Assembly: GCF_042433915.1 (NCBI RefSeq)
Contig: NZ_JBHLUN010000003.1
Span: 62,001 to 126,000 of the forward strand
Source: Roseomonas elaeocarpi
GTDB lineage: Bacteria > Pseudomonadota > Alphaproteobacteria > Acetobacterales > Acetobacteraceae
Direction: 5' to 3'
Length of the DNA: 64,000 nt
The notes beneath the pieces were generated by a model that was given only the letters and a program-made list of their open reading frames with translations, had not been told where the DNA came from and did no database searches. The translations under genes were made by a program, and so were the position numbers. This document shows, piece after piece, positions 43,208-51,222 of the stretch. The first letter of the stretch is position 1; each line of letters opens with the position of its first letter.

Positions 43208-45535
43208 ATGACCGAAACGCCGCACGGAGATGCCGAGGGCTTCCGCCCGCACACCTCCCACTGGGGCGTCTTCTCGGCCCGGATGCGCGACGGCACCCTG
43301 GAGGTGAAGCCGCACGCCGGCGACCCGGACCCTAACGGCATCATCGACAACTTTCCCGCCGCCCTGCGGCACCGCGCGCGCATCGCGCAGCCCATGGTGC
43401 GACGCGGCTGGCTGGAGCGCGGGCCCGGCCCCGACAGCCGGCGCGGCCGCGACGAGTTTGTGCCGGTGAGCTGGGAACGGGCGCTGGACCTGCTGGCGGG
43501 CGAGCTGACGCGGGTGCGTGACCAGCACGGGCCGGGCGCGGTGTTCGGCGGCTCCTATGGCTGGGCGAGTGCCGGGCGCTTCCACCACGCGCAGAGCCAG
43601 GTGCACCGCTTCCTGAACATGGCGATGGGCGGCTACGTGCGCTCGGTCAATAGCTACAGCTCGGGCGCGTCCTCGGTGCTGGTGCCGCATATCCTGGGCA
43701 CCTACGAGGATCTGACCAAGCGCAACGTGAGCTGGGAACAGATCGCCGAGTATTCCGAGGTGGTGATCGCCTTTGGCGGCATGGCGCTGAAGAACAGCAT
43801 GGTGGCCGGTGGCTCCATCAGCCAGCACGTCGAGCGCGGCGCGATGGAGCGCGCCGCGGCACGCGGCTGCCGCTTCGTGCTGGTGGGGCCGTTGCGCTCC
43901 GACCTGCCGGTGGAAGCCGGGGCGGAATGGGTGGCCAATATTCCCGGCACCGACACCGCGATGATGCTGGCGATGGTCCACACGCTGGTGACGGAGGGGC
44001 TGCACGACCAGGCATTCCTTGACCGCTACACCGAGGGCTGGCCGATCTTTCTGCGCTACCTGTTGGGCGAGACCGACGGGCAGCCCAAGGACGCCGCCTG
44101 GGCGGCGCCGATCTGCGGCATCCCGGCCGAGGAGATCGCGGCACTGGCGCGCAGCCTCCACGGCAAGCGCGCACTGGTGGTGGTGGCGCACTCGCTGCAG
44201 CGGGCCGAGCACGGTGAGCAGCCTGTGTGGATGGGCGCGGTGCTGGCCGCGGTACTGGGGCAGTACGGGCTGCCCGGCGGCGGCTACGGCTACGCGCTTG
44301 GCGCCATCGGCTATTACGGGCGGCGCTACAACGCCGTGCCGGTGCCGACCCTGTCGCAGGGGCGCAACAAGGTGGCGGACTTCATCCCGGTCGCCCGCAT
44401 CGCCGACATGCTGCTGAACCCCGGCACGACCTACCGCTACAACGGGCAGACGCGGACCTACCCGGACATCAAGTTGGTTTACTGGGCCGGCGGCAACCCG
44501 TTCCACCACCACCAGGACCTTAACCGGCTGCGGCAGGCCTTTGCGCGGGTGGACACTCTGGTGGTGCACGAGCTCGCCTGGACGGCGACGGCGCGGCACG
44601 CCGACATCGTGCTTCCCGCCACCATGACGCTGGAGCGTGAGGATATCGGCGCCTCCTCGAACGACCCGCTGATGGTGCCGATGCATCCCATAGCGGCACC
44701 CTACGGCGAGGCGCGCGACGACTACGCGATCTTTTCCGAGCTGGCCGGGCGCATGGGGGTGGGCCAGGTCTTCACCGAAGGGCGCACGGCCCGGCAGTGG
44801 ATCGAGCACCTTTACGAACGCACCCGCGCGGCGCTGGCGGAAATGGGGCGGCCGGCGCCGTCCTTCGCCGAGTTCTGGCGCAGCGAGGGCATCACCCTGC
44901 CCCAGATGGAGGATGACGGCGGTGAGCTGCGCCGCTTCCGGATCGACCCGGTGGCGGACCCGCTGCCGACGCCCAGCGGCCGGATCGAGATCTTCTCCTC
45001 GACCATCGACGGCTTCGGCGATGCCGACTGTCCGGGCCATCCCGTCTGGCTCCCCAGGCAGGAAGTGCCGCAGGGCGACACGCCGCTGTTCCTGGTGGCG
45101 AACCAGCCGGCGACGCGGCTGCACAGCCAGCTCGACTTCGGCGGCCACAGCACCGGCGCCAAGCACCGGGGCCGCGAGGTCGCGAGGATGCACCCGCAGG
45201 ATGCCGCGGCGCGCGGGGTGGCGGATGGCGACATCATCCGCTTGTTCAACGAGCGCGGCAGCTGCCTGGCCGCGGTGCGAGTGACCGACGGCGTCAGGCC
45301 CGGCGTGGTGCAGCTGCCTACCGGCGCCTGGTACGACCCGGCCGATCCCGAGGAAGAGCGGAGCCTCTGCGTCCACGGCAACCCCAACGTGCTGACGCGC
45401 GATGTCGGCACTTCGAGCCTGGCGCAGGGCTGCACGGGACAACTGACCACGGTCGAGGTGGAGCGCTTCGAGGGCAACCTGCCGCCGATCCAGGCCTTCG
45501 AGCCGCCGGGCGCGCTGCCAATGGCGGCGGAGTAA
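43208..45535 (+). CDS. Molybdopterin-dependent oxidoreductase, BisC/TorA (DMSO reductase) family
   Basis: Bis-MGD enzyme of 775 residues. The opening HTSHWGVFSARMRDG and the serine ligand loop SYSSGAS near residue 156 place it with S- or N-oxide reductases. Further landmarks are WAGGNPFHHHQDLNRLRQAF, TATARHADIVLPATMTLEREDIG and the C-terminal molybdopterin-binding domain (PLFLVANQPATRLHSQLD). There is no twin-arginine leader and no N-terminal iron-sulfur cysteine motif, so it should be cytoplasmic like biotin sulfoxide reductase. Biotin or methionine sulfoxide is a possible substrate. No chaperone or membrane subunit is adjacent. Confidence 0.88.
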   Translation: MTETPHGDAEGFRPHTSHWGVFSARMRDGTLEVKPHAGDPDPNGIIDNFPAALRHRARIAQPMVRRGWLERGPGPDSRRGRDEFVPVSWERALDLLAGELTRVRDQHGPGAVFGGSYGWASAGRFHHAQSQVHRFLNMAMGGYVRSVNSYSSGASSVLVPHILGTYEDLTKRNVSWEQIAEYSEVVIAFGGMALKNSMVAGGSISQHVERGAMERAAARGCRFVLVGPLRSDLPVEAGAEWVANIPGTDTAMMLAMVHTLVTEGLHDQAFLDRYTEGWPIFLRYLLGETDGQPKDAAWAAPICGIPAEEIAALARSLHGKRALVVVAHSLQRAEHGEQPVWMGAVLAAVLGQYGLPGGGYGYALGAIGYYGRRYNAVPVPTLSQGRNKVADFIPVARIADMLLNPGTTYRYNGQTRTYPDIKLVYWAGGNPFHHHQDLNRLRQAFARVDTLVVHELAWTATARHADIVLPATMTLEREDIGASSNDPLMVPMHPIAAPYGEARDDYAIFSELAGRMGVGQVFTEGRTARQWIEHLYERTRAALAEMGRPAPSFAEFWRSEGITLPQMEDDGGELRRFRIDPVADPLPTPSGRIEIFSSTIDGFGDADCPGHPVWLPRQEVPQGDTPLFLVANQPATRLHSQLDFGGHSTGAKHRGREVARMHPQDAAARGVADGDIIRLFNERGSCLAAVRVTDGVRPGVVQLPTGAWYDPADPEEERSLCVHGNPNVLTRDVGTSSLAQGCTGQLTTVEVERFEGNLPPIQAFEPPGALPMAAE

Positions 45536-45795
45536 GGCTCCGCCGCAGCCCAGGTCGCCCCGCCGGGCAGGAACGGCGGGGGGCGGGATGATGCCTTCGA
45601 GGCGGGTTTCATGCCGGACGTAAGCTAAGCCGCGTAGCCCGGCCCTTGGCCGGGCGGGAAAGTTCGGACTGCCCTGCAGAACGGTTGCAGGGCCACATCG
45701 TTCACGAAAACGACGTCCCGCACCGTACCCCTAATCTTTTTCCACACCGGAGCGTTCCCCGCTCGGCTCCCGTCAGCCGAGGAAGGACCTCCCAT
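45536..45795 (+). promoter_or_regulatory. Catalase leader region with tandem hairpins
   Basis: The 260 bp before the manganese catalase gene contain two compact hairpins, GCCCGGCC-CTT-GGCCGGGC (45638-45656) and GCCCTGCA-GAACGGT-TGCAGGGC (45672-45694), 16 bp apart. Nearer the upstream stop there is also a looser G+C-rich stem. They may terminate the reductase transcript or structure a long 5' leader of the catalase mRNA. A small A+T-rich patch (TAATCTTTTT, 45731-45740) follows. The region ends in GAGGAAGGA, the ribosome binding site. Confidence 0.4.
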
Positions 45796-46719
45796 ATGTT
45801 CATGCGCGTCGACAAGCTGCAGGCCAGCCTGCCCGCTCCGAAGAAGCAGGACCCCAACGCCGCCGCTGCCCTCCAGGAACTCCTGGGTGGCAAGTATGGC
45901 GAGATGTCCACCCTCGGGAACTACATGTTCCAGAGCTTCAACTTCCGCTCCAAGGACAAGCTGAAGCCCTTCTACAGCCTCGTGGCCTCGATCACCGCCG
46001 AGGAGCTCGGCCATGTCGAGCTGGTGAGCAACGGCGTCGCCATGCTGGCCAACGGCCCCGACAACAACGGCGACACCAAGCCCGGTGGGGACATCTCGAA
46101 GTCGCCCTTCGAGGCAATGCAGGACATCCGTTCCTTCGCCTCCTTCGCCTCGAACGGCGGCGGCGCGATGCCGGTGAACAGCAACTCCATGTCGTGGAAC
46201 GCCGACATGGTGACCACCACCGGCAACGTCGTGGTGGACCTGCTGCACAACTTCCACCTCGAGTGCGGCGCGCGGCTGCACAAGCTGCGCGTGTACGAGA
46301 CGCTGAGCGATCCGACCGGCCGCGAGGTCTGCGGCTACCTGCTGGTGCGCGGGTCGGTGCACGCGCATTCCTACGCGCTGGCGCTGAAGCAGATCACCGG
46401 CGTCGAGATCGAGAAGTTCCTGCCCACGCCGAACATCCCGCTGTCGAAGATCCCCGAGTGCCAGAAGTACCTGGACGAGGGTTCGCACCGCCGGCTCTAT
46501 ACTTGGAGCCCGAACGACTACAAGGAAATCGCCGGGATCTGGAACAGCGAGGAAGGTGCGCTGCCGGGCGACCCGCCGGGTGAGCTCGAGGTCGTGGACG
46601 GCATGCCCGAGGGCGGCAAGATCCACCAGCTGACAGGCGTTCCCTCGGCCTTCACGCCCGACTACGCGCCCGAGGAAATGTTCGAGATCGCCGAGAAGCT
46701 CTACAAGAAGTCCCGCTAA
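45796..46719 (+). CDS. Manganese catalase
   Basis: Di-manganese catalase of 307 residues decomposing hydrogen peroxide, cytoplasmic. The ferritin-like core shows the five metal ligands at the expected places: Glu36 (KYGEMS), Glu70 and His73 (AEELGHVE), Glu156 (FHLECGAR) and His189 (SVHAHS). The C-terminal tail (from GIWNSEEGALPGDPPGE) matches the family. The ATG at 45796 follows GAGGAAGGA. It stands alone, with a hairpin-rich leader before and a long hairpin after it. Confidence 0.93.
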   Translation: MFMRVDKLQASLPAPKKQDPNAAAALQELLGGKYGEMSTLGNYMFQSFNFRSKDKLKPFYSLVASITAEELGHVELVSNGVAMLANGPDNNGDTKPGGDISKSPFEAMQDIRSFASFASNGGGAMPVNSNSMSWNADMVTTTGNVVVDLLHNFHLECGARLHKLRVYETLSDPTGREVCGYLLVRGSVHAHSYALALKQITGVEIEKFLPTPNIPLSKIPECQKYLDEGSHRRLYTWSPNDYKEIAGIWNSEEGALPGDPPGELEVVDGMPEGGKIHQLTGVPSAFTPDYAPEEMFEIAEKLYKKSR

Positions 46720-46728
46720 GACTGCGCG

Positions 46729-46756
46729 CCGGAGGGAGCCCGAGGGCTTCCTCCGG
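46729..46756. terminator. Hairpin between convergent catalase and GH15 genes
   Basis: Arms CCGGAGGGAGC (46729-46739) and GCTTCCTCCGG (46746-46756), 11 pairs including one G-T wobble on the plus strand, with a six-base loop. It starts nine bases after the catalase stop. Confidence 0.55.
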
Positions 46757-46866
46757 TTCGGCGGCTTCGCGACTGGGGCGCTGGTATCCGGCACGGCGGC
46801 AGGAACGGCGCCCCGCCGTCCGTGACGGGATGCCGCCCGGTGTGCCTGAGGATCGTGCTGGCTCTC

Positions 46867-48810
46867 TCAACTCTCCCCATTCGCGGGCTGGGCTTCGCAA
46901 CCGGCCTGCCGGGGCGTGTCCGTCGTGCCCTCACCCGTTGGCTGTCCCTGCACGGCCTCTTCCACCGGGCGGCGGCCGAAGGGTGGCGGATTGTGACGCT
47001 CCATCTCCTGCGCCGCGCGCTCCAGCAGCAGAGCGATGGTGATCACCGTCATATGGGTGAAGGCCTGCGGAAAATTGCCCATCGCAATGCCGTCCGCGGT
47101 GATCTCCTCGCTGAACAGTCCCAGGTCGTTGCTGTAGTGCATCAGGGCACGGAAGCGCTGCCGGGCGTTGTCGAGTTCGCCGCGCGCCGCCAGGGCCCCC
47201 ACCATCCAGAAGGCGCAGGCCGCGAAGGTCGCCTCCTGTCCCGGTAGCCCGTCATCCGTGCGGTAGCGATAGATCAAGGGACCGACCCCGAGCTCGCGGT
47301 CGATCGCGGCCAGGGTGCGGGCGGAGCGCTCGCTCAGCGGGTCCACGGCGCCGAACAGCAGCAGCCGCGGAAAGGACCCGTCCAGCGCCGGCTCACCGTA
47401 AGCCTGGGTATAGGCGCCGCGCTTCGCGTCCCAGCCACGCTCCTCGTACTCGGCGCGGATCTCGTCGCGAACGCGGCACCAGTCGGGAATTCGCTCCGCC
47501 GGACCGACCTGTTCTGCCAGCTTGACGGCGCGGTCCAGCGTCACCCAGCACATGGCCTTGGAATGGAAGTGGTGGAGGTCGGGCTTGCGCATCTCCCAGA
47601 TGCCCCGGTCCGGCACGTGCCAGCAGCGCATGACCTTGTCCGCCAGCCTGGTGATCAGGCGTGGCAGGTGCGCCCGCATCCGCTCACCCAGCCCTTCGGC
47701 GCCGAGCTTCTGGACAAAGAGATCGAGCGCGATCAACACGTTGCCGTAGATGTCGAGCTGCAGCTGCTCCTCGGCCTCGTTGCCGATCAGGACCGGCCGG
47801 ATGCCGCGCCAGCCGCGAAGGTGATCCAGCGACTGCTCCGGCGGGACATCCCGCTCGATGCCGTAGAGCACGCGTAAGCCGTCGCTGTTCCCGTCCACGG
47901 TGTCGAGGAAGCGCAGCAGTTCCGCCGCCTCGTGCGAGTGGCCGAGGCTGAGAAAGGCGCTGACGGTGAAGCTGGCATCGCGCACCCAGGTGTACCGGTA
48001 ATCCCAGTTGCGCCCGCCGCGCCAGCCTTCCGGCAGACCGAGGGTCGGCGCCGCCACGATCCCGCCGCTCGGTGCGTAGCACAGCAGCTTGAGGCAGAGC
48101 GCGCTGCGCTCCACCATCTCGTGGAACTCCCCGCCGCAGCGCAGCGCACCGGTCCATTCCTCCCAGTAGGCGCGCGTTTCGGCGAGCCAAGCCATCGCGC
48201 CGCCCTCGGGCAGGGACGGCAGGGTCGGCGTGGGCGCGAGCACGATCCAGGCCTCTTCGCCGGCGCGCAGCGAAAAACGGGCGAGGCAGGCGCCCCCCTC
48301 GACCACGAGCGGCGCCGATGCCAGCACCGACAAGGCCTGGTCACCGTGGTGAGCCGCGGCGCCGTGCGTCCCGTGCAGGTGGAAGCTGGTTTCGGCACGG
48401 CCCCAGTCGAAGGAGGGCGCCACGCGCAGCGTGAAGTCCGCCCTGCCCCGGTCGCAGCGGAAGTGGCGCATCAGGACACCTGCCGCCTCGCTGTCGGGGC
48501 CGATATCCTCCGGTCCCGCATCGCCCCGGCCACGCACCGGCATCAGATCCGTCACCGTCAGCTCGCCGGCTGGCAGCGACAGGGTGGTTTCCAGGATGTT
48601 GGTGCGCGGAAGGTAGCGACGTTCCCTGGGCCGCAGCCCTTCCGCTTCCAGTGTGCAACTGCCGCCGCGATGGCTGTCCAGCAGGCGGAGGAACAGGGCA
48701 GGACTGTCGAAGCGCGGCCAGCAGAGCCAGTCGATCGCGGCATCCCGGCCGATCAAAGCGGCCGAACGCATGTCGCCGATCAAGGCGTAATCATCGATGT
48801 CGCGATCCAT
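46867..48810 (-). CDS. Glycoside hydrolase family 15 protein (glucoamylase/trehalase-like)
   Basis: Cytoplasmic enzyme of 647 residues. The N-terminal beta-sandwich starts with DIDDYALIGDMRSAALIGRD and IDWLCWPRFDSPALF, the typical opening of bacterial GH15 proteins. The (alpha/alpha)6 barrel begins near residue 240 with APTLGLPEGWRGGRNWDYRYTWVRDASF. A likely catalytic region includes GIWEMR and HFHSKAMCWVTLDRAVKLAE. Members hydrolyse trehalose or alpha-glucans in stress and storage metabolism. The C-terminal 35 residues are unconserved. No trehalose-synthesis gene is adjacent. Confidence 0.88.
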   Translation of the reverse strand: MDRDIDDYALIGDMRSAALIGRDAAIDWLCWPRFDSPALFLRLLDSHRGGSCTLEAEGLRPRERRYLPRTNILETTLSLPAGELTVTDLMPVRGRGDAGPEDIGPDSEAAGVLMRHFRCDRGRADFTLRVAPSFDWGRAETSFHLHGTHGAAAHHGDQALSVLASAPLVVEGGACLARFSLRAGEEAWIVLAPTPTLPSLPEGGAMAWLAETRAYWEEWTGALRCGGEFHEMVERSALCLKLLCYAPSGGIVAAPTLGLPEGWRGGRNWDYRYTWVRDASFTVSAFLSLGHSHEAAELLRFLDTVDGNSDGLRVLYGIERDVPPEQSLDHLRGWRGIRPVLIGNEAEEQLQLDIYGNVLIALDLFVQKLGAEGLGERMRAHLPRLITRLADKVMRCWHVPDRGIWEMRKPDLHHFHSKAMCWVTLDRAVKLAEQVGPAERIPDWCRVRDEIRAEYEERGWDAKRGAYTQAYGEPALDGSFPRLLLFGAVDPLSERSARTLAAIDRELGVGPLIYRYRTDDGLPGQEATFAACAFWMVGALAARGELDNARQRFRALMHYSNDLGLFSEEITADGIAMGNFPQAFTHMTVITIALLLERAAQEMERHNPPPFGRRPVEEAVQGQPTGEGTTDTPRQAGCEAQPANGES

Positions 48811-49016
48811 ACCTAGAAGCTGGCACCGTTGCGCCGCACCGCCAGGGGAACAATGCCGTCAGCCACTCCTTTGAATGGTCACGAATAGTCACGGGACGGC
48901 AAGAGAAGCCGCCAGGGGGTCGATGCAGCTTCGGCAAGCTGCCGCCGTAGCCATCCCGAAGTGATTTCTGTTTCCGCTCCCGAGAGAGGAGCCAGCGGAA
49001 GATCGAGTCGGAACAG

Positions 49017-49043
49017 CGGGGCGGCGGTTGCGCCGCCACCCCG
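49017..49043 (-). terminator. Hairpin after the second Bug receptor gene
   Basis: Arms CGGGGCGGCGG (49017-49027) and CCGCCACCCCG (49033-49043), 11 positions with one mismatch and a five-base loop. It lies nine bases beyond the receptor stop on the minus strand. Confidence 0.5.
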
Positions 49044-49051
49044 TCCTCCGT

Positions 49052-50035
49052 TCATTCCGGCTGATAGTTCACGCTGCGCAGCAGCTCCGTCGCGCGGGTG
49101 ATCTCGGAGGCGATGAAGCGGCGGCTGTCTTCGATGCTCTCGGTCACCGGCTCCAGCACCTGCTTGGTCAGGCGCTCCACGATCACCGGGTCGCGCATCG
49201 TGTCCTGCATCAGCGCGTTGACCTTGCCGCAAATCTCGGCCGGCGTGCCCTTGGGCGCCCAGACGCCGTACCAGGACTGGAACTCGTAGCCGGGCAGCCC
49301 GCCCTCGCCCATGGTGGGCACGTCGGGGGCAAGCTGCGATCGCTGCGCCGTGGCGATGCCGACCGCGTTGACCTTGCCGTCGCCGCGCGCCGGCAGCAGC
49401 GCGAAGCACGGGTCGATCAGCAGTTGCACGCTGCCGCCCATCAGGTCGGTCAGCGCCGGCTGCGTGCCGCGATAGGTCACCATGTCGAGGTCGAGGCCGG
49501 TGCGGCGCAGGAACTCGATGGTGGCGAGGTGCCCGGCCGAACCCAGCGAGGAGATCGCGATGTTCCAGTCGCGCGGCTTCTGCTTCGCCGCCGCGATGAT
49601 CTCGGGCAGCGTCTTCTCGGGCCGCTGGCCAGAGGACACCATCACCAGCGGCGCCTTGGCAGTGCGCGCCATGACCTCCAGGTCGCGCTGCGGGTCGAAG
49701 GTGGCGCCCTTGAGCACCAGCGGCATCACCGCCGTGTTGAAGGCCGAGGCCAGGAGCGTGTAGCCGTCCGGCGCCGCCTGCAGCACCGCGTTCGTGCCCA
49801 CGAGACCGGCGCCGCCGGTGCGGTTCTCGGCCACCGCGGTGGCGCCCAGCTTCTCGCCGAGGCGCTGCGCCAGCAGCCGCCCCAGCGTGTCGTTGGCAGC
49901 CCCTGGCGGCCAGGGGATGATCACGCGGATCGGCTTGCCCGTCGGCCAGGCACCCTGCGCCCGCACGGCCGGCGCGGCCAGGAGGCCACCGGATACCGCG
50001 GCACCGGCCACGGCGAGGAACCCTCGTCTGTTCAT
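49052..50035 (-). CDS. Bug-family (tripartite tricarboxylate transporter) substrate-binding protein
   Basis: Periplasmic receptor of 327 residues with a twin-arginine-like leader (NRRGFLAVAGAAVSGGLLAAPAVRA). The Bug landmarks are KPIRVIIPWPPGAANDTLGRLLAQRLGE, AENRTGGAGLVGTNAV and VTYRGTQPALTDLMGGSVQLLID. No TctA/TctB membrane genes are nearby. It lies just downstream of the DapA-family gene, in the same direction, but a perfect hairpin separates them, so it is probably a separate unit. It could still capture a carboxylate used by that cluster. Confidence 0.92.
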   Translation of the reverse strand: MNRRGFLAVAGAAVSGGLLAAPAVRAQGAWPTGKPIRVIIPWPPGAANDTLGRLLAQRLGEKLGATAVAENRTGGAGLVGTNAVLQAAPDGYTLLASAFNTAVMPLVLKGATFDPQRDLEVMARTAKAPLVMVSSGQRPEKTLPEIIAAAKQKPRDWNIAISSLGSAGHLATIEFLRRTGLDLDMVTYRGTQPALTDLMGGSVQLLIDPCFALLPARGDGKVNAVGIATAQRSQLAPDVPTMGEGGLPGYEFQSWYGVWAPKGTPAEICGKVNALMQDTMRDPVIVERLTKQVLEPVTESIEDSRRFIASEITRATELLRSVNYQPE

Positions 50036-50251
50036 GAACTTTCTTTCCCTGCTTCGCCGTCCTTTCGCGGACGGTCATACCTTGTGCCCGGCCCAGTGGC
50101 CCCACCAGGCCACCACGATCCCCCGGCTGCCGGGCGGCTGCCGGGTTCTTCGTCCGAAGGCCGGAGCGGCCTTCGTCATCTTGCCGGCAGCATCTTGCCG
50201 CCTGGTTACTCACCGCGAGCTCATCACCACGGTCAGCAGAACCAAAGGTCA

Positions 50252-50285
50252 CATGGCCGGGCAATCCGCTGATCGCCCGGCCATG
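50252..50285 (-). terminator. Hairpin terminator after the DapA-family gene
   Basis: Arms CATGGCCGGGC (50252-50262) and GCCCGGCCATG (50275-50285), 11 perfect pairs with a 12-base loop, beginning five bases past the stop on the minus strand. CCTTTGG follows, so the T content is modest. It marks the end of the leftward catabolic arm. Confidence 0.65.
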
Positions 50286-50289
50286 CGAA

Positions 50290-51222
50290 TCAGCCAGCCA
50301 TCATCGCCGACACTTCGTCGGCGGTGAGCGAGACCAGCGGCGGACGCAGGCGCATCCAGCCCTGCTGCCCCGTGCGCTGCGCCGTCATGGCCTTGAGCGA
50401 GGCCATCTGCGGGAACTTGGAGGCCTGGTTGCGCTTGGCCACCACGCGCGCCTGCGCGGCATCGACCTCCGCTGCCATCGCCGCGTCATTGGCATGGCGG
50501 TAGATGAAGGCGAGGTCGCGGGCCACGAGGTTCGAGGTCGCGGTGATGCAGCCCGCACCGCCCGCACGCGTGAGCGGCAGCAGCACCGGATCGGCGCCGG
50601 CCAGCACCGAGAAGCCGGGGAAGCGTTCCACCATGGCGAGCATGTTGTTGATGTCGCCGGCGGAGTCCTTGATGCCCACAACGGTCTCAGGAAAGCGCTC
50701 GATCAGCCGCTCGATCACGGCGTGGGAGAGCGGCACCGCCGACATCTGCGGGATGTGGTAGAGCACCACGCGCAGCTTGGCGTCGCCCACGCGCTCGATC
50801 ACCTCGGCGTAGCTCGCGAAGACGCCGTCGTCGGAGGGCGCCTTGTAGTAGAAGGGCGGCAGCATCACGACGGTGTTCACGCCCACCGACAGCGCGTGCT
50901 TCGTCAGCGCCACGGTCTCGGTCAGCGCAGCGACGCCGGTGCCGGGCAGAAGGCGCTCCGGCGCTACGCCGGCGGCGACGGTGGCTTCCAGCAGCCCCTG
51001 GCGCTCCGCCACCGAGAAGGAGTTGGCCTCGCCCGTGGTGCCCAGCAGCGCGATGCCGTCGCAGCCTTCGCTCAGCAGCCACTTCGCGTGCGCGGCGAAG
51101 GCGGCATGGTCGGGCATGAGGTCGGCGTCGATCGGCGTCAGCGCGGCGCTGTACACGCCGGTGGGGCCGCGGAAGGACGTTACGTCGGCCGTGCGGGCGA
51201 CGGGTTCGGCGGTGATGCTCAT
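50290..51222 (-). CDS. DapA-family (dihydrodipicolinate synthase/N-acetylneuraminate lyase superfamily) lyase
   Basis: Class I aldolase-type TIM barrel of 310 residues, cytoplasmic. The pyruvate-binding motif GTTGE (residues 61-65), Tyr155 (YHIP) and Schiff-base Lys185 (GIKDSAGD) are all present. The superfamily includes DHDPS, sialate lyase, and keto-deoxy-sugar-acid aldolases or dehydratases. In this catabolic context a sugar-acid lyase or dehydratase is more likely than lysine synthesis. The start overlaps the end of the sialidase-like gene by four bases (ATGA), so the two are translationally coupled. The gene ends at a strong hairpin. Confidence 0.88.
   Translation of the reverse strand: MSITAEPVARTADVTSFRGPTGVYSAALTPIDADLMPDHAAFAAHAKWLLSEGCDGIALLGTTGEANSFSVAERQGLLEATVAAGVAPERLLPGTGVAALTETVALTKHALSVGVNTVVMLPPFYYKAPSDDGVFASYAEVIERVGDAKLRVVLYHIPQMSAVPLSHAVIERLIERFPETVVGIKDSAGDINNMLAMVERFPGFSVLAGADPVLLPLTRAGGAGCITATSNLVARDLAFIYRHANDAAMAAEVDAAQARVVAKRNQASKFPQMASLKAMTAQRTGQQGWMRLRPPLVSLTADEVSAMMAG

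Noticed and set aside
43100..45442. Long minus-strand open frame (780 codons) opposite the molybdopterin reductase gene
   Set aside because: Composition is the typical antisense shadow pattern and the plus strand has a complete, well-conserved enzyme.
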